From Cristatella mucedo (lineage: Eukaryota > Bryozoa > Phylactolaemata > Cristatellidae): a stretch of DNA of 64,000 nt. The stretch is taken from NCBI GenBank assembly GCA_009760855.2, contig WPIO01000002.1, positions 1,331,501 to 1,395,500 on the forward strand. The letters run 5' to 3'. Under the pieces are notes generated by a model, which was not told the DNA's origin, made no database searches, and saw only the letters and a program-made list of their open reading frames with translations. The translations under genes and the position numbers were made by a program. Below are positions 1 to 10,927 of the stretch, piece after piece (the stretch's first letter is position 1; each line of letters starts with the position of its first letter).

Positions 1-346
1 AGCCTGGAACTCACTCCCGAGTTGTGTCAGAACATCCCCTGACTTGACCACATTTAAAAAGAACTTAAAAACACACCTATTTAGGACAGTATTTAGTGGG
101 TCCCTGTGATTCGTCCTTCATGTGCTTATGCGTGCTGACACTGCATGCTGCCACTAACCACATTTGCATGCTGACCCTGTGCATGTCACCCCTAACCATG
201 TTATTCATGTTGTTTATTTATCGAGTATGATATTACTCACCATTCAATCGTGCTTCCCTTTGCAGCAAAATTTAAAGCGCCTAGAAAGAGATTGAGTTCT
301 CTGAGGGCGCTTTATCAAGTGCATTATTATATTATTATTATTATAA
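1..346 (+). mobile_element. LINE family A (L2-like), 3' end
   Basis: This is the 3' end of a CR1/L2-group non-LTR retrotransposon, cut by the window's left edge. It starts inside the last part of the ORF (antisense-free frame reads ...AWNSLPS..., then the LFRTVF-type terminus), continues through a 3' UTR shared with all other family A copies (CACTAACCACATTTGCATGC), and ends in a hairpin (stem 273-281 with 306-314, nine perfect pairs) followed by a TTA-rich tail at about 322-346. It is non-coding now. Confidence 0.9.
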
Positions 347-3300
347 AAAAAATAAACCCTCACAGGCTAGACAGCCAACTTCAGATGCAGTCTTTGGGAA
401 GTCGGCAGATGGCATTGCAGCACGTGCAGAAGCACGTATGAAGTAGACGTATCCAGACTACTTACAAGTCACTCTATGGATGAATAAGGAGAACAGTATC
501 ACGAAGGAATCCCAGCAAAAGGTGATGCTCCTAAGAATCTACTGGGGTAACCACAATGCGATTCTTTGTATGGAGGTAGCTCCTTGGCCCGGCGGACGTC
601 CTGCTTGAGAACATTGTTGCATCAGTAGGTTTTCACCGGCTACAATGGCAACTTGGCCTCATCTCAGCTATATACAAGGTGGGGACTCCTGCATAGGCCA
701 CTTCTGCAGGAGCATTGGTGCTGAGTTTATTAAAGATACAAATTCGTCATCATCTGACATACATCTGCACTACAATCGGCAGTACTTTCCTCGGCAGCAG
801 CTGCCGAGGCCAAGCTGTCCAATAGGTGCAAAACATATGCCGGTGACTCCTGCTACGATGAATTGATGCAAGGCACAAGCGCTGAGACATCCGAAGAAGC
901 AGCATTGGCCGTGCCCTCCAAATTAGATCCTGGTCCTCGGTGCCTGACTACCGGTGCTGACCACTGCACAGGCAACGTCTGCACGGCCTTGGGCGATAAG
1001 GCTGCTCGAGGTAAGCCTTCAACGTTAGCCAATGTATCTGCATAGCAGGTACAAGCAATATTCTCGGAGCTGAATACAACGTGTTTAAGTGTTACTACAA
1101 ATGTGACTGTGACTCTCGTTCACAGACCAAGTCTACAAAACTATCAATCAATGAATGACAAGCAAATTCTGGCCTAGTGTATCTCAGGGGCCGAAACATC
1201 TGTAGCATCGGTACTGGTTTCGACAAAACATTCGGCAGGGCAGACTGCTTAAAGCCTCCCGAAAGAGGTGCCCCTGTTCCTAAACTTCTCTACAAATTTC
1301 TGAGGCAAATGCTTGTGTTCTTGAACTTGCTCTAGAATATTCCAATGCATGTAAACTTCCAGCGAAATGCATCCTGACTTGCAAGTCCATTTGCACAACC
1401 ACGCAGCACAGCAGATAATACCGAAGACTGCCTGGGATTGGCAGCTCCGATCGAATAGTTGCCGTCCGCAGTCGAGTTCGACCAGCATTGACTCATTGAT
1501 TATAGCCACTAACGAGCCAAATGCTTTTTCCATGAGCCTATTTTCCTCCTTCGACCATTTGGTTGTGCTGTTTGATTACACCGACCTCGCGATGAAGAAA
1601 AAGTACAGACAGCAGCCTACCTGTTCACGAAAGAAGTCCCTCTGCCGATATTGCAAAATCGCTCACAGGTTTCTCGTGACGAAGGCATTGTCCAACACAG
1701 TGGCCTCCCAGGCCTTTCTGAGCTTCTCTACTTAACTCGCTTTCCTATATCTCAGCGAACAACTGTACAGCCTGTACAGTTTAGCCAGCCAACGATCTGC
1801 ACCCTCATGAAGGTGCAGATCGACGAAAGATTAATAGGCCAACAACTAGCCTGCCTAAAAAATTGTGCACCGGAGGCTGGCGCTCAATCCACTTCTCATG
1901 GGAAGAGAGTGCGCCGAGTCTTCCGGGACACACCTGGGCACCAGCCTCTTCCATCCGACTTCTGCCGGAGAAAAGCGAGCCCACTAGTTCCCAGCTCGGT
2001 TTCGTGTGATTTCTAATTAACAGCTGCGATGTCCGTGCGGTCTTCTGGCATGTGCGACTACTCGTACAGACTAAGCAGCACACATCACGCCAGTACTGTT
2101 CTGTAGGAGCTTCACTGTCTCCCCAATCTAGCATCAAATCGATTTTGAGATCTCCTCTCAGACTGACAGGTCGCTTCACTAGCTTCCACCAGCCTATCTA
2201 TCCAACCTCCTTGACCGTCGAACTTGCTCTTGTCCCGCTCGCTCCTCAGCATATAGTCATCTCACCGCCCATTGAACTGAATTGAAACCCTTCGGTGATC
2301 GAGCCTGCAGCTTGCATGTGCCGAAAGTCTGAAATGTGCTTCCGGGTATGGTCACTATCAGCAATGACCTTGCATCACTTATGTCTCCGATAGAGATGCC
2401 TTTGTTGCGATCTGCTCTCCCTATTCTCCAATTAACTTGTCTCTTTCTTGTTCTGATGTGCTTTGAGTCCTAACCTGTGCATAATAAAGTGCATGACACC
2501 AGCCAGATTGCGTGCATACTATGAGGCTCCCTGTATTGGCACGAGTAGGCACTGCAAGCTGCATCGAAAGAATTGCACTCACACGTGATAGGATTTCAGG
2601 CTTAGTACATGATTTTCGGCAAACAGACAAACGGTGCAGTCAGCTAGCTGAGCAGTGAAGCAAGAAGTTGGAAACGGTAGCCCTCGCGAGCACATGCAGC
2701 CCACGAAGTCAGGGTAGCACATCGCACGGCCTCCCACACACTGGTATTTTGCCAAAAGAATGTAAGAATATATCGCACCAGCAGCGTAAAAACCACCATC
2801 TCGATACGCATATGCCTGTCACATCCTCGCATACTGCTAACGATTCATCACTGTTCGGCACCATTGCCTAAAACCGTTTTCCCAGAATCTTGTCTCACAA
2901 CTGAACACCCCTATTCTCCCTGTCATTGCTACTAGGTAAGGCCTCTTGCACCACTGCACGTGCCTAAAGCGTGCATAATAACAATTAAAATAATACGTCT
3001 TCTGCATAGCGCGCTAGGCGAACTAATCTCCACTCGTGTGGCTTATAACTCACTACGGAAGACACAATAGCCAATAGTTAATGACAAGCAAGGTATCATG
3101 TCTAGGAGCAGATGCAAAAGCACATGAGCATACAGCTTAGAAGAGCATGCAACAGCACTCAGGAAGACACTCCCGACTGCTGTAGGACCTTTGTTCAGTA
3201 ACATGCACATAATCATGCACATAATCATACACAGGTAAGCAAAGCATACAGGTAGAAGACTATTTCGCCACTCTAAAAACAAGCATACCGGTCTTCACCC

Positions 3301-3394
3301 CGCCCCCAGTTGCTATGAGCACAGTTTCGTAATAAACAAGCCCACAAAGGGCCAACTCATTCAGACAGAGCAAAGGTGGGTAGGTTTTAGCTAC
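347..3394. other. 3 kb with no recognised gene or repeat
   Basis: I see no exon with good splice sites and no match to the repeat families of this window. Open frames reach about 120 codons (for example 1367-1735 plus and 1805-2179 minus), but they overlap each other on both strands, lack codon structure and resemble no family I know. The composition is even, without long simple repeats. It may be intergenic sequence or the distal part of an intron of the myosin gene on the minus strand. Confidence 0.4.
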
Positions 3395-3800
3395 TTTTAG
3401 ATGGTGTCAAATTAAAGAGACGACGTGATGCCAGTCAGTGGTTGGCTCCAAGCTTTGGTAGCACAGAAGCTAAAGACACGGTCTCCGAGAGATTTCAAGT
3501 AAGGGCACAATTAATCGACCACAAGCAGAAGAGGGGGTGGGATGAGAGGCCTGGTGTGAAACTAATTCAAGTAGGTAGGGCAAAGCAAGAGAAGGAGGGA
3601 CCTCAAGGTGAGTGACAGAAGCTTACAGAGCTTGATAGGCAGCCAGTGCAGATTGATGAGCAGTAGTGTAATGTGCCAGCTGTGGTAAACGTTTACGACA
3701 GGTAAGCCTAGTTACCGACTTCTGTACCAACTGTATGTAGGCATCTTATTGTACAGGCTAGAAGACCTACAAGAAGCAAGTTATAGAAGTCTAGTCGGGA
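3395..3800 (-). mobile_element. LINE family A, highly decayed fragment
   Basis: On the minus strand this stretch follows the family A ORF end. The characteristic blocks are recognisable but diverged: AAAGACACGGTCTCCGAGAG for the GDRAF region, GCCAGTGCAG for LHWLP, and GGTAAGCCTAG for the ARLVC region. It has many substitutions and indels, so it is an old insertion. Confidence 0.6.
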
Positions 3801-3828
3801 TGACCCAAATGCACTGTCAAGCTCGGCT

Positions 3829-4235
3829 GTAATGCAATGTAATGTATCTTCGTCTTGAACTCCACAAAGCCACGAATACGAAGTGGGTGTTACGAAGGAG
3901 AATTTGCTATATCCTGCTCAAAGCCTACGCAGCTTTCGGTACGCATAGACTAGCCAACTGACTTCATCTCCAGACACGAAGAGAAAGTCATAACCATAGC
4001 TTAGTCTGGAAAGCAGTCGATGAAGTGAGTAGCATGGCAGTAGAAGCTGAGGACGGATCGTGGTATAAGAATTGTGGAAGTGAGTTCCACAGTCTAGGAC
4101 CTGACGACCAAAAGCTTATGTCGTCAATGGTATTTAAACACGGAGCTGGAACGGCTAATTTTGTATTGTCCAGAGAGAACCTGAGGGCACGAAGAGGCTG
4201 AAACCGGTACTGCAGTTAAGCTTGGTAGGAAGAAG
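3829..4235 (-). mobile_element. LINE family B, 3' fragment
   Basis: This is a minus-strand copy of the second LINE family. The left edge is its 3' end (plus-strand CAATGTAATGTATCTTCGTC), followed by the family B block around CTCCACAAAGCCACGAATAC and the region encoding the ORF C-terminus (FGSAGPRLWN-like). It is 5' truncated near 4235 and decayed. Confidence 0.75.
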
Positions 4236-4254
4236 CCAAGACTCATGGGCCGGG

Positions 4255-4560
4255 CTTGTTTAGACAGGGAAAACCAAATCTAAATTAGTCCATGCACTTG
4301 TGACATCCCGTCTGGACTTCTGTAATTCACTTCTTGCTAGTCACCGGCCTGTGTAATCAGGTGCTTACGGCTGGTGCAAAACTCTGCAGCTAGGCTTGTC
4401 TGTCGTGAGCATCACAATTGCCACATCACATCTTTTCTTGACGACATGCATTGGCTCCCAGTCAAGCAACGCATTGACTTAGAAGTCACTCACTTTTAGG
4501 TCCTTTCATTCTTTGGCCCCAGCCTACCCATCAGATCTACTCCCCCACCAGGCATAAACA
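4255..4560 (+). mobile_element. LINE family A, internal fragment
   Basis: A plus-strand fragment covering the end of the RT region (KLVHALVTSRLDFCNSLL-like), the NSAARLVC block and the LHWLPVKQRI block. It has stops and one-base indels. It ends near 4560, just where another plus-strand family A element begins. Confidence 0.8.
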
Positions 4561-5497
4561 AAAGAAAGGGGGGGCTACGCGGGCCCCCGAGAGCTGAGAC
4601 ACCGTTTGGCAGGAGCTTCGAGCTCAGTACCCGTTTGTTTAGTACTCCTAGCATTGTCTCGAACCGCTCAGCGCAATCTCCTTCAAGCTTTACCGTTGAA
4701 CAATATCTCTAACATAGTGGTCATCAGGCTTGCTGTGACTCCGGCGACCCAACTTAACGCTGCTCTTTGGAATCCTTGCTCAAAGTGCAACAAACCCCTA
4801 TTAATAAGCGACCTTATTTCTGGAAAAAGGTCTCGATCTACTCGCCTTGACTGAAACTTGGCTGAAATCGGTAAACTGCCGACAAGTAAAGACACAAACC
4901 GACTGGCTTATTTTCTTTCACACCCTTAGATCAATCAAAACTGGAAGCGAAGTCACTATTACCACACGCTCAAACTTCGGCTTCAAGGCGTTTGCAGTAC
5001 CCCCGAAGCAGTCTTCCGAATCCACATCTTGATTTCACCCGACAACAAGCTACCGATGGTGGCAGTAGTCTATCGCTCACCAGGAACCAAGTCCTCCTTA
5101 ATGTTGGATTTTCTGATCTCCTTCAGTTCTGTGCACAAGAACTCGATCGTTCCTCATTAGGGCTGATTTCAAGGTTCATTTTGATAACTTATCTGACGCC
5201 TTCAGCACCGAATTTCCTGCATTGACTGACCCATTGTTACTTGTGGCTCTTGTGCATGGCCCAACTAACATCAAGGGTCGCACAATCGACCAAATTTTCT
5301 CATACAACTGCACTTTACCATCACCAAGTATTACCAAATTCTGCTATCTGACCACATGCAGATCTCATTCTCTCTACAATGTGTGCCCTCCTCCTCTCCA
5401 TCTAAAATCATCTGTGAATTTCAAAACCTCGACTCATGACATCGATGCTGTTCGTGCGAGAATACCTGCTTCGCCTCTGCTGCTCAATCTCCCTTCC

Positions 5498-5503
5498 AAC
5501 CTG
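5498..5503. repeat. Target-site duplication, left copy (AACCTG)
   Basis: AACCTG occurs here and again at 6966-6971, exactly flanking the family B insertion. If the insertion and one copy are removed, the host family A sequence aligns without gaps to the homologous site in the minus-strand copy near 15090-15120. Confidence 0.75.
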
Positions 5504-6965
5504 TAATGTAATGTATCTCCGTCAGTAACTCCACAAAGTCATAAAGACCATGTGGGCGTTATGCAGGAGAGTTTTGTATAGCGCACTCACAGCCTAAGCG
5601 GCTTTCGGTACTCATTCGGTAGCCAACAGACTTCGTCTCACGCAACAAAGAGAAAGTGGGAAGCATAGCAGAGTTAGGAGAGCAGTTGAGGTAGTGAGTA
5701 GCATAGAAGTAGCAGTTCAGGACGCTGAAAAAGATGTGTCATAGTCGGCAGTTGGAGAGTAGATGTCGTTGCGTAAGAATTGTGGAAGCAAGTTCCACAG
5801 TCTAGGACCTGCAGAGCCAAAGCTTCTGTCGCCAACTGTCTTTAAGCGGAGGAATGGGACAGCTAATTTATTGTCCACACAGGACCTGAGGGCGCGAACA
5901 GGCTGAAACTGATGTAGCAGTTCAGCTAGATATGAAGGAGCCAAGCCGTGGCGGGCCTTGTGGGTCAGCGTAAGAACTTTGCTCCATATCCTTTGCTGAA
6001 CCGGCAACCATCCTAGCTCTTCCAGCAAAGGTGACACGTCCTTTGCTGAACCGGCAACCATCCTAGCTCTTCCAGCAAAGGTGACACGTGCTCAAACCGC
6101 TGGGACTTGAAGACCAGCCTTGCAGCCATATTCATAGTCCGCTGTAGTGGCATAATAGCTTTCTTTGGTAGCCCAGCCAAAAGGGAATTACAATAATCAA
6201 GCCGAGACAGAACTAAAGAGCTAGTTAAATTTTTTACAAGCCACTGTGGGAGACAGCTTCTAATCTTGGATAGGGATCGGATGTGATGGCTAGCTGTAGA
6301 GGCAGTCTTCTGAATGAAGCTTTTGAAATTGAGGCAGCTGTCGAACACGACGCCTAGATTACGAGCACGTGGTGAAGGTCGCACAATAGCATCACCTATT
6401 AGAACAGCAAAGCCTTTTAATCCAGCCACACGCTTAGGGTGTCCTATGAGAAGCAGTTCGGTTTTATCGTCATTTAATTTCAGGAAGTTTTCCGACATCC
6501 AGGATCGAATATCGGCAAGGCAAGCATTCAGTTTCTCAATTGCTGCAGCAGATTCCGACGGTTTAAATGACAAATACAACTGAGTATCGTCAGCATAGAA
6601 GTGATATCCTATTCCATGGGCCTTAATCACTTTTCCCAGAGGTTGCGTATAAATGGAGAACAGCAAGGGACCAAGTACAGACCCTTGGGGGACTCCACAT
6701 GTGACCCTTCTCATGTCTGAGACCTGACCCCCACACGACACGGATTGAACACGATCAGACAAGTATGATTTAAACCACGCCAGTGCTTCGTCTGCCAGAC
6801 CGATCGTTGTTCTCAGTCGTTCAAGCAGAACTTCGTGATCAATGGTGTCGAAGGCAGCAGACAGATCTAGCAGAGCTAGGGCAGTGACATTCCCGTCGTC
6901 GTTGCCACGTAGAATGTCATTGTTAACACGGAGGAGAGCAGTTTCGGTAGAGTGCTGCCTCTTGA
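5504..6965 (-). mobile_element. LINE family B, 5'-truncated copy with RT domain
   Basis: A 1.46-kb minus-strand insertion within a family A element. From its truncated 5' end (about 6962) an open frame encodes RT blocks in order: SGFKRQHSTETALL, ALLDLSAAFDTIDHE, GVPQGSVLGPLLFSIY, then the catalytic YADDTQLYLSF (near 6590). It continues to NFLKLNDDKTELLLIG and the LDYCNSLLAGLP block. A 50-bp tandem duplication at 5990-6089 shifts the frame; the C-terminus resumes at 5717-6061. The 3' end (plus strand TAATGTAATGTATCTCCGTC) lies at 5504. The family belongs to the CR1/L2 group. The reading frame is otherwise long, so it is younger than its host element. Confidence 0.9.
5990..6089. repeat. 50-bp perfect tandem duplication in LINE B
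   Basis: Two identical 50-bp units, 5990-6039 and 6040-6089, begin CCTTTGCTGAACCGGCAACC. Because 50 is not a multiple of three, it breaks the ORF of the family B copy. Confidence 0.95.
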
Positions 6966-6971
6966 AACCTG
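6966..6971. repeat. Target-site duplication, right copy (AACCTG)
   Basis: Second copy of the 6-bp AACCTG, after which the family A host element resumes with the SSLVDCYN-encoding sequence. Confidence 0.75.
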
Positions 6972-7208
6972 ATCATCATTGGTAGATTGCTACAACACGA
7001 CACTAGCTGACATGCTCGATGGGTTTGCACCTCTGACTAAGCGCACTGAGTGCCCTCGCCCAGAGTGCTGCACTACTGAAACCGAAGACATTGAACTACT
7101 AGCTATGTCTACTAAGCCCCAGCTTGAAAAGTATACACAATATCAGAACCTACTGCCCATCGACAGGCATACGAGGACTACTGTAGATCGTATCAATCGA
7201 TTCTGGTG

Positions 7209-7355
7209 AGCCGTGATGGCACACTAGGTAAGGCGGTTGCTTTCACGACCTCGGGCTCGGGACCTCGGTCCTGAGGTCGTGAGTTCGATTCCTTCGGTTT
7301 TGGGCGATTCTTTATCGCCACTACACAAAAAGAGGCTGTTTAATCAGCTAGGATT
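7209..7355 (+). mobile_element. tRNA-derived SINE, family S1
   Basis: This is inserted in the linker region of the family A element. It has a tRNA-like head with an A-box-like GGCACACTAGGTAAGGCGG and a perfect B box (GTTCGATTCC near 7286). The body GGGCGATTCTTTATCGCC is shared by other S1 copies, and the tail block is AGAGGCTGTTTAATCAGCTA. Head and tail match the copies at 30494 and 31076. Confidence 0.8.
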
Positions 7356-8108
7356 TTTTTTTTGTTAAGGCCAAGTCTAGCTTCTATAAAAAAAAATGGT
7401 CGACTCATAGATGCACAATCAAAAACTGCTTATATCTACTATCAATCATATCCGTAACTGCTACCAGGTCTGCTCCTTAACTAGTGATCCCTGTACTGAT
7501 CTAGCAGATTATTTTTCAAGCTTCTTTGTTAGCAAGATAGACAAAATCAGGAAGTCAATCCCTAAAATGGCAGCTTCGCCCCGCTGGAATCCTGTCCCTC
7601 AATTCCATGCAGCACCTCAATGTCTACATTCAAGGAGGTCGCTAGTGACCTCGTCCTGAAGGTTGTATCCCAATAAAAGAAGACAAACAGTCCTGTGGAC
7701 CCTATACCCACTTTCCTGCTTCTACGATGCATTGATCTGCTGCTGTCATGCATAACTAACATCATAAACATGTTATTCGCCTCAGGTCATGTCCCAGCAC
7801 CTTTCAAAAAGGCTGTAGTCTGGCCATAACTCAAGAAAGCAACACTAAACCAAGAGAGCTTCAGCAACTTCCACTCGGTCTCCCTTGCATCATTGCTATC
7901 AAAGACACTGGAACGAGTTGTTGCAGACCAGCTGAACTCATATATTGAAGTTTCAAACCTTGCTAGTAAGTTCCAATCAGGTTTCAGAGCTAATAATTCC
8001 ACAGAGTCAGCATTGCTTCGGGTGCGACACGACTGACTTAGGATGCAGACTTGAATAGAGTATCTCTGCTTGTTTTGCATGATCTTTCGTCAGGTTTTAA
8101 CACTATCG

Positions 8109-8349
8109 ATCACCAAGTACTTCTTGGGTGCCTCTTATCTTGCCCGGCATCACTGGCACTGCATTGCAATGGTTCAGGTCCTATCTCAGTGGGAGACTCC
8201 ATAATATTGATGTGAATAGACAGAGATAATCACCAAGTACTTCTTGAGTGCCTCTCATCTTGCCCGGGCATCACTGGCACTGCATTACAATGGTTCAGGT
8301 CCTATCTCAGTGGGAGACTCCATAGTATTGATGTGAATAGACAGAGATA
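8109..8349. repeat. 120-bp tandem duplication inside LINE A
   Basis: The RT segment beginning ATCACCAAGTACTTCTTG is present twice in tandem (8109-8228 and 8229-8349). The copies differ by a few substitutions and one inserted G, so the duplication is not recent. Confidence 0.9.
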
Positions 8350-8912
8350 ATCAGAGGAACCTCCACAATATGGGGTACCTCAATGCTCAGCTTGGTCCTG
8401 TTATTTTCACCGTTTATTCTCTCCTTCTAGCTTCCTGGTGTGATTTCCAGTCAGAATTGAGGCCTTCACTTCTATTAAGATGACACTCAGTTGTACCTTC
8501 GCTTTGATCCCTCCGGCACGTCGAATTGTCTTAACTCCCTTGCTACATGTATTGATGACATCCGCACATAGATGGCAGCAAACTTTCTTAAATTGAATGA
8601 TGATTAAACCAACTTACTAGTTATGGGCAAACCAAGCTAAATTCAGAAATTGTACAACCTAGTGCTAAAAATCAGCTCTACCAGCATATCTCCTGTTGAA
8701 TCTGCACGGAATCTGCCACTAATCACACTTGCATGCTGGCCCTGTGCATGTCATTACTAACCATGTTGTTTTTGTTGTTTATTGAGCATGCTACCACTAA
8801 CCACTCGATCGTGCTTCCTTTGGAGCAATTGTAAAGCACCTAGAAAGAAATTGAGTTCCCCGAGGGCATTTTATCAAATGTATTATTGTTGTTATTATTA
8901 TTATTATTATTA

Positions 8913-9488
8913 AATCTACATGTCATCTTCTGGAGCGACCTTTTACTAGATGGCCACTTCAGCTCCAAAGTCGTCTGCCTACTTTCAGATACATAACATT
9001 GCTAGAATTGTTGTCTAGGTTTTTTAGACAGGGATATCGCATGTAAACTGGTCCATGCATTTGTGACATCCTGTCATGACTTTTCTAACCCATTGCTTTC
9101 TGGTCTAACCGGCATGTGCACTCAGGCGCTTAAAAGATCGTACAAAACTCTGCAGCTAAGCTTGTCTGTCGTGAGCATTACAGTTGCCACATCATACCAC
9201 TTCTTGCCGACCTGCACTGGCTCTCAGTCAAGTAACGCATCGACTTCAAGGTTTTGTCGCTCACTTTTAGGTCCTTTCATTCTTTGGCTCCAGCCTACCT
9301 ATTAGATCGTCTCCCTCACCAGGCTAAGCATCGTTCCACCCACTTTTCGGAATCTAAGGTTCTAGACCAGGCTTTTAGTTTGTATGCTTCAAAAGCCTGA
9401 AACTCACTTCCGTCTGGCATCGTGACATTACCTGGCTTACCCACATTTAAAAAGAAGCTAAACGCATCTATTTATCACAGCATTTAGT
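8913..9488 (+). mobile_element. LINE family A, 3' ORF fragment
   Basis: Plus-strand fragment running from the SAYFQIHNIARI-type block through LVHAFVTS, NSAARLVC-like and LHWLSVK-like blocks to the ORF terminus (LFITAFSGS-like) near 9490. It lacks the hairpin and tail, because it abuts an inverted fragment of the same family. Confidence 0.8.
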
Positions 9489-9632
9489 GGGTCTGTATGA
9501 TAAATAGATGTGCTCTAGCTTCTTTTAAAATGTAAAGTCTGGGGATGTCATGACACCCGACGGAAGTGAGTTCCAGGCTTTGGAAGCATACAAACTAAAG
9601 GCCCTGACTCCACAGGATTTGAGGTTTGCACC
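9488..9632 (-). mobile_element. LINE family A fragment, inverted relative to its left neighbour
   Basis: The minus strand repeats the ORF C-terminal region (plus-strand reading GATAAATAGATGTGCTCTAG, GAGTTCCAGGCTTTGG, CCACAGGATTTGAGGTTTG). It forms an inverted pair with the end of the preceding plus-strand fragment around 9450-9530. Confidence 0.75.
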
Positions 9633-9639
9633 AAGTATA

Positions 9640-9664
9640 GGTAGTACTACTACTACTACTACTA
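9640..9664. repeat. (TAC/ACT)n microsatellite
   Basis: About eight ACT units, followed directly by AATAATAATAA, at the tail of the next minus-strand LINE. Confidence 0.95.
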
Positions 9665-10076
9665 CTAATAATAATAACAATCATTTGATATAACAATCTC
9701 AAAGAACTTAATCCGTTCTAGGCACTTTATATTTGCTGCAAAGGAAGCACGATGGAATGTTTAGTGGTAACATGCTCAATAAACAACAAGAATAATATGA
9801 TTAGTGGTGACATGCGCAGGGTCAGCATGTAAGTATGGTTAGTGGCAGCATGAAAAGTGCTATCATGCATAAGCCCGTAAAGGTCGAATCACATAGACTC
9901 ACTAAATGCTGTGATAAATAGATGCACTTTTAGTTTCTTTTTAAATGTGGTCATATCAGGAGATGAGCTGCAAGTCGGAAGTGAGTTCCAGACTTTGGGA
10001 GCATACAAACTAAATGCACGGTCTCCAAAGGATTTGAGGTTTGTACGAGGTATAAGTAAACGATGAGATGCCGAAA
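9660..10076 (-). mobile_element. LINE family A, 3' end
   Basis: Minus-strand copy whose 3' tail (AATAATAATAACAATC on the plus strand) is at the left. It then shows the hairpin region (near 9690-9740), the 3' UTR, and the ORF end up to the FSASHRLLIPRTNLKSFG-like block at 10076. It is 5' truncated at a 19-bp palindrome. Confidence 0.85.
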
Positions 10077-10127
10077 AGTAGGTGCTGCCATTTTAGGGAT
10101 AAACCCCATAAAATGGCAGCACCTACT
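10077..10127. repeat. 19-bp perfect inverted repeat at a head-to-head LINE junction
   Basis: AGTAGGTGCTGCCATTTTA (10077-10095) and its exact complement (10109-10127) flank a 13-nt spacer. The palindrome lies between a minus-strand and a plus-strand family A fragment, both truncated at it. Confidence 0.95.
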
Positions 10128-10917
10128 AATCAAGTCCGCCTACTTTCAGCTACATAACATAGCTAAAATTCATGCTTGTTTAGACAGGGATACCACATCC
10201 AAGTTGGTCCATCTATTTGTGACATCCTGTCGTGACTTTCTAACTCGCTGCTTTCTGGTCTTACCGGCATGTGCAATCAGGCGCTTACACCTGGCAAAAA
10301 ACTCTGCAGCTAGGCTTGACTGTCGTGAGCATTGCAGTTGCCACATCACACCACTTCTTGCCGACCTGCACTGACTCCAAGTCGAGCAACGGATCGACTT
10401 CAAGGTTCTGTCGCTCACTTTTAGGCCACTCCATTATTTGGCTCCAGCCTACCTGTCAGATCTACCCCCTCCCCCACCAGGCCAAGCGTCATACCCCCTG
10501 CTTTTCGGAAATTAACTGTTCAGCCTCACACAAACTTCAAATCCTTTGGTGACCGTGCATTTAGTTTGTATGCTCCCAAAGCCTGGAACTCACTCCTGAC
10601 TTGCAGCACATCAACTGACTTGACCAAATTTAAAAATTAATTAAAAACGCACCTATTTATGACAGCTTTTAGTGGGTCCCTGTGATTCGTCCTTTATGTG
10701 TTTATGCATGCTGAAACTGTGAATGATGCCACTAACCACATTTGCATGCTGATCCTGTGCATGTCACCCCTAACCACGTTATTCATGTTGTTTATCAAGC
10801 ATGATACCACTCACCGTTCGATCGCGTTTCCTTTGCAGCAAATGTAAAACCCCTAGAGAGATTGAGTTCTCTGAGGGTGCTTTATCAAGTTTATTACTAT
10901 TATTATTATGTGGTAGA
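10128..10917 (+). mobile_element. LINE family A, 3' half of last ORF and tail
   Basis: Plus-strand copy starting at the KSAYFQLHNIAKIHACLD block, with LVHLFVTS, NSAARLDCREHCSCHI and ADLH blocks. It has a 3' UTR, the hairpin region near 10845-10890, and a short TTA tail ending at 10917. Frameshifts occur near 10380. Confidence 0.9.
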
Positions 10918-10927
10918 TTAATAAAAG

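Larger units (their letters stand above)
4565..8912 (+). mobile_element. LINE family A (L2-like), long copy with nested insertions
   Basis: This is the longest family A copy, about 2.7 kb after removing insertions. The endonuclease start lies near 4745-4860, with NKPLLISDLI and then a (frameshifted) LTETWLKS. Later endonuclease blocks (DNLSDAFSTEFPALTD) lie near 5160-5230. The linker SLVDCYNTTLADML resumes at 6972, the RT region runs from about 7780 to 8630, and the 3' UTR ends in a TTA-rich tail at 8880-8912. It is interrupted by a family B LINE (5504-6965) and a tRNA-SINE (7209-7355), carries an internal 120-bp tandem duplication (8109-8349), and has many stops. It is a dead copy. Confidence 0.85.

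Noticed and set aside
322..346. (ATT)n tracts here and at many other places as independent microsatellites
   Set aside because: They follow the LINE or SINE hairpin each time and are the elements' own tails.
7286..7296. B-box matches as functional tRNA genes
   Set aside because: The B-box-bearing sequences (7209, 30494, 31076, 63330 and others) lack a complete cloverleaf and carry SINE bodies; no true tRNA gene was found.
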